A stretch of DNA of 64,000 nucleotides, from positions 3,286,001 through 3,350,000 of the forward strand of contig NZ_CP026167.1 of assembly GCF_002902985.1 (NCBI RefSeq), given 5' to 3'. The stretch is from Leclercia sp. LSNIH1. Lineage in GTDB: Bacteria; Pseudomonadota; Gammaproteobacteria; Enterobacterales; Enterobacteriaceae. Positions 54,344-63,108 of the stretch are shown in pieces (position 1 is the first letter of the stretch; each line of letters starts with the position of its first letter). Under the pieces are notes generated by a model. That model worked only from the letters and a program-made list of their open reading frames with translations, was not told the DNA's origin and did not search any database. The position numbers and the translations under genes were made by a program.

Positions 54344-55884
54344 AAATACGCTCACAGGTCGGCATGGTGTTAAATCTCGATAAATGTATTGGCTGTCACA
54401 CCTGCTCGGTGACCTGCAAAAACGTCTGGACCGGGCGCGAAGGGATGGAGTACGCCTGGTTTAACAACGTCGAAACCAAGCCGGGCATCGGCTACCCGAA
54501 AAACTGGGAGGACCAGGAGGTGTGGCAAGGCGGCTGGATCCGCGGCATCTCCGGCAAGCTGACCCCGCGGCTGGGCGGCAAGCTGGGGGTGCTGTCCAAA
54601 ATCTTCGCTAACCCGCAAATGCCGCAGATCGACGATTACTATGAGCCCTTTACCTTCGACTACCAGGATCTGCATCGGGCCAAAGAGAGCGAACATCTCC
54701 CTACCGCCCGTCCCCGCTCGCTGATTGACGGCAAGCGCATGGATAAAATCAAGTGGGGGCCAAACTGGGAGGAGCTGCTGGGCGGCGAGTTTGAGAAACG
54801 CGCCCGGGATCGCAACTTCGACCGGATGCAGAAGGAGATGTACGGCCAGTTCGAAAATACCTTCATGATGTATCTCCCCCGCCTGTGCGAACACTGCCTG
54901 AACCCAAGCTGTGCGGCGACCTGCCCGAGCGGGGCCATCTACAAACGTGAAGAGGACGGCATTGTGCTGATCGACCAGGACAAGTGCCGCGGCTGGCGTT
55001 TGTGCATCAGCGGCTGCCCGTACAAAAAGATCTACTTCAACTGGAAGAGCGGAAAATCGGAGAAATGCATCTTCTGCTATCCGCGTATCGAATCGGGCCA
55101 GCCTACCGTCTGCTCGGAGACCTGCGTCGGGCGCATCCGCTATCTCGGCGTCCTGCTCTATGACGCAGACCGTATCCAGGAGGCGGCCAGCACCGAGCAT
55201 GAAACCGATCTCTACGAACGTCAGTGCGACGTGTTCCTCAATCCGAACGATCCGGCGGTGATTGAAGAGGCGCTGAAACAGGGCATCCCCCAGAACGTGA
55301 TTGATGCTGCCCAGCGCTCCCCGGTCTATAAACTGGCGATGAACTGGAAGCTGGCCCTGCCGCTCCACCCGGAATACCGCACCCTGCCGATGGTCTGGTA
55401 TGTTCCCCCGCTGTCACCGATCCAGTCTTACGCCGATGCCGGTGGCCTGCCGCAGACCGACAGCATCCTCCCCGCGGTGGAAAGCCTGCGCATTCCGGTC
55501 CAGTACCTGGCGAACATGCTCAGCGCGGGCGATACCGGCCCGGTACTGCGCGCCCTGAAACGCATGATGGCGATGCGCCACTATAAGCGCTCCCAGACCG
55601 TAGAGGGGGTGACCGATACCCGCGCTATCGAAGAGGTGGGTCTGAGCGTGGAACAGGTAGAGGAGATGTACCGCTATCTCGCCATCGCCAACTACGAAGA
55701 TCGCTTCGTGATCCCGACCAGCCACCGGGAAATGGCCCGGGACGCCTTCCCGGAGCGCAACGGCTGCGGCTTTACCTTCGGTGACGGCTGCCACGGCTCC
55801 GACACCAAATTCAATCTGTTCAACAGCAGCCGCATCGACGCTATCAACATCACCGAGGTGCGCGAACATGGGGAGGGAGAGTAA
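54340..55884 (+). CDS. narY: Nitrate reductase Z, beta (iron-sulfur) subunit
   Basis: A 514-aa subunit with three [4Fe-4S] and one [3Fe-4S] cluster, matching E. coli NarY in length. Motifs: CIGCHTCSVTCKNVW, CEHCLNPSCAATCPSG, CRGWRLCISGCPYKK (Trp in place of one Cys, typical of the [3Fe-4S] site) and CIFCYPRIESGQPTVCSETCVG. It carries electrons from NarV to NarZ. It overlaps narZ by 4 nt (ATGA). Confidence 0.97.
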   Translation: MKIRSQVGMVLNLDKCIGCHTCSVTCKNVWTGREGMEYAWFNNVETKPGIGYPKNWEDQEVWQGGWIRGISGKLTPRLGGKLGVLSKIFANPQMPQIDDYYEPFTFDYQDLHRAKESEHLPTARPRSLIDGKRMDKIKWGPNWEELLGGEFEKRARDRNFDRMQKEMYGQFENTFMMYLPRLCEHCLNPSCAATCPSGAIYKREEDGIVLIDQDKCRGWRLCISGCPYKKIYFNWKSGKSEKCIFCYPRIESGQPTVCSETCVGRIRYLGVLLYDADRIQEAASTEHETDLYERQCDVFLNPNDPAVIEEALKQGIPQNVIDAAQRSPVYKLAMNWKLALPLHPEYRTLPMVWYVPPLSPIQSYADAGGLPQTDSILPAVESLRIPVQYLANMLSAGDTGPVLRALKRMMAMRHYKRSQTVEGVTDTRAIEEVGLSVEQVEEMYRYLAIANYEDRFVIPTSHREMARDAFPERNGCGFTFGDGCHGSDTKFNLFNSSRIDAINITEVREHGEGE

Positions 55885-56579
55885 TGCAGATCCTTAAAAT
55901 TATCGCCCTGCTGATTGAGTACCCGGACGAGGCGCTGTGGGAGAGCCGCGACGAAGCCCTCGCCCTGGTGGCGCAGGACGCGCCGAGGCTGATGCCGTTT
56001 GCAGAGCACTATCTCAACGCCCCGCTGCTTGACCGGCAGGCCGAGTGGTGCGAGGTATTCGAGCGCGGGCGTGCCACCTCGCTGCTGCTGTTCGAGCATG
56101 TGCATGCCGAATCCCGGGATCGCGGCCAGGCGATGGTCGACCTGATGAACCAGTACGAGCAGGCCGGCTTGCAGCTCGACTGCCGCGAACTGCCGGACTA
56201 TCTGCCGCTCTATCTGGAGTATCTGAGCATCCTGCCCGAGGCGCAGGCGCAAGAGGGACTGCAAAACGTGGCGCCGATCCTGGCGCTGATTGGCGGGCGA
56301 TTAAAACAGCGGGAGGTGGCACAGTATCAGCTGTTCGACACCCTGCTGAAATTCGCAGGCAGCAAGCTATCAAGTGACAGTGTCACGCAGCAGGTGGCAG
56401 GCGAAAAACGGGATGACACCCGCCAGGCACTGGATGCGGTCTGGGAAGAGGAACAGGTGAAGTTTATTGAAGATAACGCCACGGCCTGCGACAGCTCGCC
56501 GATGCAGCAGTATCAACGACGCTTTAGCCAGGACGTCGCACCTCAGTACGTGGACGTCAGCGCCGGAGGCCCAAAATGA
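55884..56579 (+). CDS. narW: Nitrate reductase Z assembly chaperone (delta)
   Basis: A 231-aa dedicated chaperone of the NarJ/NarW family, needed for molybdenum-cofactor insertion into NarZ but not part of the final enzyme. The N-terminal [17 protein letters not shown] and [16 protein letters not shown] blocks are typical. Its ATG shares one base with the narY stop, and its stop overlaps narV by 4 nt. Confidence 0.95.
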   Translation: MQILKIIALLIEYPDEALWESRDEALALVAQDAPRLMPFAEHYLNAPLLDRQAEWCEVFERGRATSLLLFEHVHAESRDRGQAMVDLMNQYEQAGLQLDCRELPDYLPLYLEYLSILPEAQAQEGLQNVAPILALIGGRLKQREVAQYQLFDTLLKFAGSKLSSDSVTQQVAGEKRDDTRQALDAVWEEEQVKFIEDNATACDSSPMQQYQRRFSQDVAPQYVDVSAGGPK

Positions 56580-57256
56580 CACACCATCTGAACGTCTTTT
56601 TCTTCGATATTTACCCCTACATCTGCGCCGCGGTCTTTTTCCTCGGTAGCTGGCTGCGGTATGACTACGGCCAGTATACCTGGCGCGCCTCCTCCAGCCA
56701 GTTGCTGGATAAGCGCGGCATGAACTGGGGCTCTAATCTGTTCCACATCGGCATTCTGGGAATTTTCTTCGGCCACCTGTTCGGGATGTTGACCCCGCAC
56801 TGGATGTACGCCTGGTTTTTGCCGATGGCGGTGAAACAGCAGCTGGCGATGATCGCCGGGGGGATCTGCGGGGTGCTGACGCTGATTGGCGGCTCGATGC
56901 TGCTCTACCGCCGCCTGTTTAACCAGCGGGTGCGGGCCACGTCGACCACGCCGGATATCGTCATTATGAGTATATTGCTGACCCAGTGCGTGCTGGGCCT
57001 GACGACCATTCCGTTCTCGGCGCAGTACCCTGACGGCAGTGAGATGCTCAAGCTGGTGGGATGGGCCCAGGGGATTGTCACCTTCCGCGGCGGTTCATCG
57101 GAGATGCTGAGCGGCGTGGCCTTTATTTTCCGCGTCCATCTGGTGCTGGGGATGACCATTTTCCTGATCTTCCCCTTCACCCGGCTGGTACACGTCTGGA
57201 GCGCGCCGTTTGAGTACATTACGCGGCGTTATCAGCTGGTGCGGTCGCGAAGGTAG
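56576..57256 (+). CDS. narV: Nitrate reductase Z, gamma (cytochrome b) subunit
   Basis: A 226-aa membrane subunit with five helices. Haem-ligand histidines are His57 and His67 ([17 protein letters not shown]) and two near the C-terminus ([19 protein letters not shown]). It oxidises quinol and passes electrons to NarY. It is the last gene of narUZYWV and is followed by a BIME. Confidence 0.96.
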   Translation: MTHHLNVFFFDIYPYICAAVFFLGSWLRYDYGQYTWRASSSQLLDKRGMNWGSNLFHIGILGIFFGHLFGMLTPHWMYAWFLPMAVKQQLAMIAGGICGVLTLIGGSMLLYRRLFNQRVRATSTTPDIVIMSILLTQCVLGLTTIPFSAQYPDGSEMLKLVGWAQGIVTFRGGSSEMLSGVAFIFRVHLVLGMTIFLIFPFTRLVHVWSAPFEYITRRYQLVRSRR

Positions 57257-57267
57257 CCCCCAGCCAC

Positions 57268-57347
57268 GCCGGGTGGCAGCTGCGCCTTACCCGGCCTGGA
57301 AAAGCGCACCACACCGTAGGCCGGGCAAGCGCATGCGCCGCCCGGCG
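57268..57347. repeat. BIME: two inverted REP units
   Basis: Palindromes at 57268-57295 and 57317-57347 in opposite orientation, between the convergent narV and nhoA genes. Confidence 0.65.
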
Positions 57348-57354
57348 TTGCAGG

Positions 57355-58200
57355 CTATTTCCCCGCCTGCGGATGGGTTTCAAACCCGGCCATCACTGCC
57401 GTGAGTTCCGCCAGCGTAAAGCCGTGCTTCGGATCATCCACCCCAAGCCCAAATCGCTCCTGCATCACCTGATAAAGTACTTCTGCATCCGGCAGGTTAA
57501 CCTGCTCCAGGGCGTGGCCGTCCTGCCAGTGGGTGAAGTGGAAGTTGGTCAGGGTCAGTTTGCCGCCGTCCGGCAGATGGCGGCACATCAGCAGATGATG
57601 ACGGAAATGGGATTGCGGCCAGTGCGCTGACCAGAAGTTGCCCAACACGTAATCGGCCTGGTATTGCGCGGTGAGATCGAAGTGATACATCGACTGCCAG
57701 TGCTCGTGGTGGCGGAACTGTAGCACCCAGTCGCAACCGTCGTTGATTAGCCGGTACAGGCCGTGCGGCGTCGCCTGCTCTTCTTCGGCGACCAAACGGA
57801 TGGGCGCGGTCAGGGTCTGCCCGCCAAAACCGACGTCGGCGATCCAGCGTTCGCCCTCCAGTTCCACCAGCAGCAGACGGTGGGTGCGCGGCGGCATCTG
57901 GGCCGGATTCGCCAGCACCACCCGCCCCAGCAGGCTGCGCACATGGAATCCCACCTCACGCAGCGCCCGCTCGAATAACCCATTCTGCTCAAAGCAATAC
58001 CCGCCGCGGCGGGCGGTGACCAGCTTATCCACCAGGGATTGCTCGTCGAGCTGGATTTCACGCGGCAGCACCACATCGATATTCTCAAACGGGACGGCGC
58101 TGTTGTGATGCAGGTGCAGGCCCCGCAGGGTGGCGATGTCCGCAGAAACCGGCTGCTGCCAGCCGGTACGGGCGAGATAAGCGGTCAAAAACGGGGTCAT
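57355..58200 (-). CDS. nhoA: Arylamine N-acetyltransferase
   Basis: A 281-aa cytosolic NAT, same length as E. coli NhoA, that transfers acetyl from acetyl-CoA to arylamines and O-acetylates N-hydroxyarylamines. The catalytic triad is intact: Cys69 (RRGGYCFEQN), His107 (PRTHRLLL) and Asp122 (WIADVGFGG). It lies next to narV in the opposite orientation, as in E. coli. Confidence 0.95.
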   Translation of the reverse strand: MTPFLTAYLARTGWQQPVSADIATLRGLHLHHNSAVPFENIDVVLPREIQLDEQSLVDKLVTARRGGYCFEQNGLFERALREVGFHVRSLLGRVVLANPAQMPPRTHRLLLVELEGERWIADVGFGGQTLTAPIRLVAEEEQATPHGLYRLINDGCDWVLQFRHHEHWQSMYHFDLTAQYQADYVLGNFWSAHWPQSHFRHHLLMCRHLPDGGKLTLTNFHFTHWQDGHALEQVNLPDAEVLYQVMQERFGLGVDDPKHGFTLAELTAVMAGFETHPQAGK

Positions 58201-58272
58201 AATCAGTTTCCTTTTTACAGTTTTCCTTGTTTATAAACTAATTTACCCCAGTCACTGTTTCAAAAGTGCTTT

Positions 58273-59928
58273 TTATCCGCGCGTGGTGCGTTGCATGATC
58301 CCGAGCGCCGTTAGCATCAGCACCAGCCCGGTCAGCAGCGTCAGGGTCGCCATCGCCATTCCCTGTCCGACAGAACCCTGCTCGAACTGCCGCCAGATAA
58401 ATACCGAGACGGTCTGTGTGCCCGCCGGGGCCAGCAGCAGCGACGTCACCAGCTCGCGCGAGGCGATGGCAAACACCATCAGCATCGCCGCCAGCATCGC
58501 CGGGGAGACCAGCGGCAACACGATAAAGCGCAGCGCCTGCAACGCCGAGGCGCCATGCACCCGCGCGGCAGGCTCAAGATTCCCTCCCAGCTGGCGCAGC
58601 GCGCTGCCGACATAGCGCACCGGCCACGGCAACAACAGGCAGCAGTAGGACAGGAGCAATATCGCCCAGCTGTTATAGGGCGAGACCGGCCAGAACGGAC
58701 GGTTCCACAGCAGGATCAGCCCCACCCCGACCACCACGCCCGGCAAGGCGGCAGGCATCAGGGAGAGCGCATCCAGAACGCCGCGCCCTTTGATCTTCTG
58801 CACCACCACCAGCCACGCGGCCAGCAGGCCCAGCACGCCGGTAATACAGGCCGCCCCCAGCGCCAGCGACAGGCTGGTGCCCAGCGCCGACAGCGCGTCC
58901 CCCTGCTGGCTGAAGAGCGCCGCATAGTGCCCGCCGGTCAGATTATCCAGCGTCACCCCGCCAGACAGGGTTCCCAGCACCCCGGACAGCGCCATCGACG
59001 CCCCCGGCAGGATCACCGCGATAAACCCGGTCAGCGCAAAAACAGCGATAACCGGCAGCGTAAAAATCCCGGCGCTGGCGCCCATATTCTCGGTCGGTTT
59101 GCCGGTAATGCTGGTCACATCCTGATGCCCAGTCAGCTTTTTCTGCAGCCACCAGGCACTCAGGGCGATAACCACCAGCACCACGGAAAGCATCGATGCG
59201 CCCGAAAGATCGATCGGCCAGTCCGCCAGCTTTTTCTCGATATCGGTGGTGAGCATCACCACGCCAGCGCGCGTGCCGAGAGCGGCAGGCACGCCAAACT
59301 CTTCAATCGCCAGGGTAAAGGCCAGCAGCATCCCCGCCGCCAGCGACGGCGAAAGCATGGGCAGCGTGATATGCCAGAACGCCCGGCCGGGGCTGGCACC
59401 GTGAACGCGGGCCACCAGCGCCAGACGCTGGCCGCTCGCCAGAAGGCTGCGCGACACCGCAAAATAGACCACCGGGAAGATATTCAGCGCCATCACCAGC
59501 ACGATCCCGCTCCTGCTGAACAGCAGGTCGTTGAGGTTGACTCCGGTGATCTGTTGCAGATAGCCGTTGGTTTGCAGGACCAGCATCCAGGAGAGCGCGG
59601 CGATATAGGGCGGGGTTAAAAACGGGATCAGAAACAGCAGATCCCACAGCCTCGGCAGCGGCAGGTTAAACAGCCCGCGCGCCACGCCGAGGGGAAAGCC
59701 GATGAGCGCACTGACCAGCGCGACGCCAAGGGCAATTTGCAGCGTACCCCCCAACATGCCCGGCAGTTGCGGCTCCGCCAGTAGCTGGCTGATGCCGCTG
59801 AACGCCCCGGAGAACTGTCCGGCGCTGAGGTGCGGAAACACCGCCTGGAGCAGAATAAAGGTGAGCGGAAACGCCACCAGGATCAGCAATAATCCCAGCG
59901 TCGTTACCGATAAATATTTAGGATTCAC
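58273..59928 (-). CDS. ABC transporter permease, fused two-domain FbpB type
   Basis: A 551-aa permease containing two MetI-like domains in tandem (about 1-265 and 290-551), each with an EAA loop: ARVHGASPGRAFWHITLPMLSPSL and ARVHGASALQALRFIVLPLVSPAM. This fused form is typical of FbpB/AfuB/SfuB importers of ferric iron, and also of some phosphonate and sugar-phosphate importers. It is the last gene of ATPase, binding protein, permease. Confidence 0.9.
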   Translation of the reverse strand: MNPKYLSVTTLGLLLILVAFPLTFILLQAVFPHLSAGQFSGAFSGISQLLAEPQLPGMLGGTLQIALGVALVSALIGFPLGVARGLFNLPLPRLWDLLFLIPFLTPPYIAALSWMLVLQTNGYLQQITGVNLNDLLFSRSGIVLVMALNIFPVVYFAVSRSLLASGQRLALVARVHGASPGRAFWHITLPMLSPSLAAGMLLAFTLAIEEFGVPAALGTRAGVVMLTTDIEKKLADWPIDLSGASMLSVVLVVIALSAWWLQKKLTGHQDVTSITGKPTENMGASAGIFTLPVIAVFALTGFIAVILPGASMALSGVLGTLSGGVTLDNLTGGHYAALFSQQGDALSALGTSLSLALGAACITGVLGLLAAWLVVVQKIKGRGVLDALSLMPAALPGVVVGVGLILLWNRPFWPVSPYNSWAILLLSYCCLLLPWPVRYVGSALRQLGGNLEPAARVHGASALQALRFIVLPLVSPAMLAAMLMVFAIASRELVTSLLLAPAGTQTVSVFIWRQFEQGSVGQGMAMATLTLLTGLVLMLTALGIMQRTTRG

Positions 59929-59966
59929 GAAGCCGTCCTGAAGACGGGGTTGCCCCCGTCGCCTGA

Positions 59967-60935
59967 TTATAAGGTGAAGAGCGTGTTGAAACGCTTGAGG
60001 ATATCGCTGCGTTCGCTGCTACCATCGCTTTTGGTCGGCAGAATTTTCAGGTCGTTAAGCAGCGGACGTTTGGCCTGCACGTCGCCGCGGGCGGGCATCA
60101 GCCAGGCGTCGGCCACCATCGCCTGACCTTCCGGGGAGAGAACGTAATCCACAAAGGCTTTAGCGTCATCCGCATGCTGGGTGGATTTGAGGATCATCAT
60201 CGGACGCGGGGCAATCACCGTGCCGCTGGCCGGGAAGATCACCTTCAGTGATTCGCCCTGGCTGATGTTGCCATACGAGACATAATCCACCGCGCCGAAC
60301 ACCGCCGCTTTGGCTCCCTGCATCACCGGGGTGACCGCCTGAGCGTTCGGGCCGCTGACGACCATGCCGTTCTTTTTCAGCTCATCAAACAGGCTCCAGG
60401 CCTTGTCGCCCATGCCATTCTGCAACCCGATCAGCAGATCGAGAGAAGCACCGGACAGCGCCGGGTCCGGGGTGGTGACTTTGTCTTTAAAGGCGGCGGT
60501 GGTCAGATCGCGCCACTCTTTCGGTTCCGGGGTGCCGCTTTTGGTGTTCCAGACGATGCCCAGCGCCGAGACGCCCTGGGCGACAAAGCCCTCTGATTTC
60601 AGATCCGCAGGCACGTTAGCCGCATTGGCGCTCTGGTACGGCAACAGCCAGCCGCGGTTGTGCAGATCTTCCGCGGTATCCCAGGAAGCGGAGATCAGAA
60701 TATCGGCCTGCGGGTTAGCCTGCTCCGCTTCGAGGCGGGCCATCACTTTGCCGGTGGTGGCCTGGAAGATATCCACCTTCACGCCGGTTTTCTTTTCAAA
60801 GCCGCTGGCCAGGTTTTTGGCGAGCGACCCGGGCCCGGCAGTGTAGACGGTCAGCGCGTGGGCGCTGGAGATCATAACGGACGATAACGCCATGGCTAAC
60901 AGCACTCCTTTTCTAACGGACATTGTAGCTTTCAT
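59967..60935 (-). CDS. ABC transporter substrate-binding protein (FbpA/AfuA-like)
   Basis: A 322-aa periplasmic protein with signal peptide (cleaved near SSAHA, about residue 27) followed by LTVYTAGPGSLAKNLASGFEKKTGVKVDIFQATTGK. It belongs to the type II ferric-binding and 2-aminoethylphosphonate/hexose-phosphate group. I cannot identify a pair of iron-ligand tyrosines with confidence, so the ligand stays open. ATG 60935 overlaps the ATPase stop (ATGA). Confidence 0.87.
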   Translation of the reverse strand: MKATMSVRKGVLLAMALSSVMISSAHALTVYTAGPGSLAKNLASGFEKKTGVKVDIFQATTGKVMARLEAEQANPQADILISASWDTAEDLHNRGWLLPYQSANAANVPADLKSEGFVAQGVSALGIVWNTKSGTPEPKEWRDLTTAAFKDKVTTPDPALSGASLDLLIGLQNGMGDKAWSLFDELKKNGMVVSGPNAQAVTPVMQGAKAAVFGAVDYVSYGNISQGESLKVIFPASGTVIAPRPMMILKSTQHADDAKAFVDYVLSPEGQAMVADAWLMPARGDVQAKRPLLNDLKILPTKSDGSSERSDILKRFNTLFTL

Positions 60936-61624
60936 GCGAACTCCCCTGAGGTGGTAATCAAACGATCGGCAGCGACGCTGCCAGCAGACAAATGCACGAT
61001 GCGATCGGCCAGGATTTCAGCCTCCCGGCGGTCGTGGGTAACATAGACGGCGGTGGTGCCGAGCTGGCGCAGCAGTGACGCCATCTCGTGACATAAGGCG
61101 CTACGCAGCTCGCTGTCGAGGTTAGAGAGCGGTTCGTCAAACAGCAGCACTCTCGGTTCCGCGACAATCGCCCGGGCCAGCGCCACGCGCTGTTGCTGTC
61201 CGCCCGAGAGCCCCGCCGGCTTGCGATCGGCAAAAGCGCTTAAGCCGACGCGATCCAGTGCCTGCGCCACGCGGCTTTCGCGTTCCTGACGCGGAACATG
61301 GCGCATCTTCAGCGGGAACATCACATTCTGCGCCACGGTCATGTGCGGCCAGAGGGCGTAATCCTGGAACACCATGCCGATGTCCCGGGCTTCCGGCGAC
61401 AGCGCCCATCCGCTTTTCGCCACCAGGCGATCGCCAAAATGGATCTCCCCCTGTGCAGGTTGGGTTAACCCCGCCAGCAGACGCAGCAGGGTGCTTTTGC
61501 CGCAGCCCGACGGCCCCAGCAGCGCAACCACGCTACCCGGCTCGATATGCAGATCGATTTGATTCAATACGGTATTCGCGCCAAAAGCGTACGACACGCC
61601 TTTAAGCGATATGGAAGTGAGCAT
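60932..61624 (-). CDS. ABC transporter ATP-binding protein (FbpC-like, short)
   Basis: A 230-aa ATPase: Walker A GPSGCGKST, VFQDYALWPHMTVAQNV, signature LSGGQQQRVALARAIVAEP, Walker B VLLFDEPLSNLDSE, switch YVTHDRREAE. At this length it lacks the C-terminal TOBE regulatory domain usual in FbpC. ATG 61624 has AGAGGAT upstream. It leads the three-gene operon and is divergent from a flavin reductase. Confidence 0.9.
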   Translation of the reverse strand: MLTSISLKGVSYAFGANTVLNQIDLHIEPGSVVALLGPSGCGKSTLLRLLAGLTQPAQGEIHFGDRLVAKSGWALSPEARDIGMVFQDYALWPHMTVAQNVMFPLKMRHVPRQERESRVAQALDRVGLSAFADRKPAGLSGGQQQRVALARAIVAEPRVLLFDEPLSNLDSELRSALCHEMASLLRQLGTTAVYVTHDRREAEILADRIVHLSAGSVAADRLITTSGEFA

Positions 61625-61760
61625 CTTGTTATCCTCTTTGGGATTTGATGCCCGCCACTGTAGGCAGCTTGTGTTGCGAAAACATGACACCTTTGTTGCG
61701 TATTGATTTCCGGTGGCTTTCAGACGTTTAATGCTCTGATGCTATTGATGAGGAATTTCT

Positions 61761-62333
61761 ATGAGCCACTTCCGCCCCGTTGAGTTAATGCACGCCAGCC
61801 GCCTGTTAAATCACGGCCCGACCATCCTGATCACCAGCCGCGACGACTCCCTGGACCGCCGCAACGTTATGGCCGCCGCCTGGTCGATGCCGGTGGAGTT
61901 CGAGCCGCCACGGATCGCCATCGTGGTGGATAAAAGCGCCTGGTCGCGGGAGCTGATTGAGCGCAGCGGCATGTTCGGGATCGTCATTCCCGGCGTGGCG
62001 GCCACCAACTGGACCTGGGCCGTGGGCAGCGTTAGCGGGCGCGATGAGGATAAGTTCAACTGCTACGGGATTCCGGTGATTAACGGCCCGGTGCTGGGGC
62101 TGCCGGTAATTGAAGAGAAGTGCCTGGCGTGGATGGAGTGCCGTCTGCTGCCCGCCACCTCCGCGGCAGAAAAATATGACACCCTGTTTGGCGAGGTGGT
62201 CTCAGCCGCCGCCGATGAACGGGCGTTCGCGGCCGGACGCTGGCAGTTTGACGACGATAAGCGCAACACCCTGCACCACCTGGGCGCAGGCACCTTTGTG
62301 ACCAGCGGGAAGCAGGTGAAAGCGCCTGAGTGA
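61761..62333 (+). CDS. Flavin reductase family protein (DIM6/NTAB, FMN-binding split barrel)
   Basis: A 190-aa protein with the split-barrel flavin-reductase pattern: GPTILITSRDDSLDRRNVMAAAWSMPVEFEPPRIAIVVD, then FGIVIPG and CLAWMECRL. Members bind FMN and reduce flavin or act with oxygenases. ATG 61761 has GAGGAA upstream. It shares a 136-nt promoter region with the divergent ABC operon. A role in reductive release of an imported metal or metabolite is possible but unproven; no Fur-type site is visible. Confidence 0.85.
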   Translation: MSHFRPVELMHASRLLNHGPTILITSRDDSLDRRNVMAAAWSMPVEFEPPRIAIVVDKSAWSRELIERSGMFGIVIPGVAATNWTWAVGSVSGRDEDKFNCYGIPVINGPVLGLPVIEEKCLAWMECRLLPATSAAEKYDTLFGEVVSAAADERAFAAGRWQFDDDKRNTLHHLGAGTFVTSGKQVKAPE

Positions 62334-62365
62334 AATAACCGGTGTTTATTCAGATGCCGGATTTT

Positions 62366-62444
62366 GCCCGGCGGCGCTTCGCTTGCACGGGCCTACACGA
62401 GCACGGGACACGTAGGCCGGGTAAGGCGCAGCCGCCACCCGGCG
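62366..62444. repeat. BIME: two inverted REP units
   Basis: Palindromes at 62366-62392 and 62413-62444 between the convergent flavin reductase and protease-like genes. Confidence 0.65.
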
Positions 62445-62474
62445 TCGCAAGTCCTGCACTGTAGTCAATATCGT

Positions 62475-63092
62475 CTAATAGGTCTTATAAGGGATCCGCA
62501 TGCGGTCCAGCAGGTTGGTAAAGTCCTGCACCGCCACAAAGGCCACCGCGCCCTTGCCGGGGATGACGTTGGTGATGATCCCCACCGTCTCCCCGGTCAG
62601 GCTGTCTATTACCGGTCCGCCGGACATGCCCGATACCGCCCCCGCCCCGGTAATGATGCCGTAGTAGCAGCCGTTGCGCTTCACAAAGCCGTCGATTTTG
62701 CCCCGGCTGGATTTGGGCAAACTGTTGATGGCGCTATAGCCAAACAGCGTAACGTTGCGTCCGGCCCGGGCCCAGGCCAGTTGATGGACGATCTTGCCGC
62801 GGTTGTTATCGCCAATTACCGCGACATCACAGGTGGGATGCTGGGCTCTGACCGGCTTGAGCAGCGGCACCGCGACGTGCGCGGCGGTGAGCGACAGCTG
62901 GCTTGAAACCGGGAATGTGGTGCCCTGCATCCCGGCGGCAAGCCAGTTCAGCGGTGCCGGCAGGCCGATAAAAACGAGATCCGCCTGCCGGGTGGCGGCA
63001 AAGTCGGTTTTGCTGGTGCCAGACATCACCACACACCCCAGCAGTAACAGGGGTGCCATGAGTGCGGCGAGAGCATAATGCAGACGCTTCAT
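62475..63092 (-). CDS. Trypsin-like serine protease domain lipoprotein
   Basis: A 205-aa protein with a type II signal peptide and lipobox (PLLLLGC, Cys20), so likely membrane-anchored. The trypsin fold is marked by His72 (LSLTAAHVAV), Asp89 (HPTCDVAVIG) and Ser157 (SGMSGGPV), giving an apparently complete triad, followed by GITN-type strand GETVGIITN. No PDZ domain is present. Targets are unknown. It is 16 nt downstream of the EF-G paralogue on the same strand, so it may be co-transcribed with it. Confidence 0.82.
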   Translation of the reverse strand: MKRLHYALAALMAPLLLLGCVVMSGTSKTDFAATRQADLVFIGLPAPLNWLAAGMQGTTFPVSSQLSLTAAHVAVPLLKPVRAQHPTCDVAVIGDNNRGKIVHQLAWARAGRNVTLFGYSAINSLPKSSRGKIDGFVKRNGCYYGIITGAGAVSGMSGGPVIDSLTGETVGIITNVIPGKGAVAFVAVQDFTNLLDRMRIPYKTY

Positions 63093-63108
63093 GGTTCACC
63101 CCACGGGC

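Noticed and set aside
61625..61760. Fur box between the FbpABC-like operon and the flavin reductase
   Set aside because: Looked for GATAAT-type inverted repeats and found none, so iron control is not claimed.
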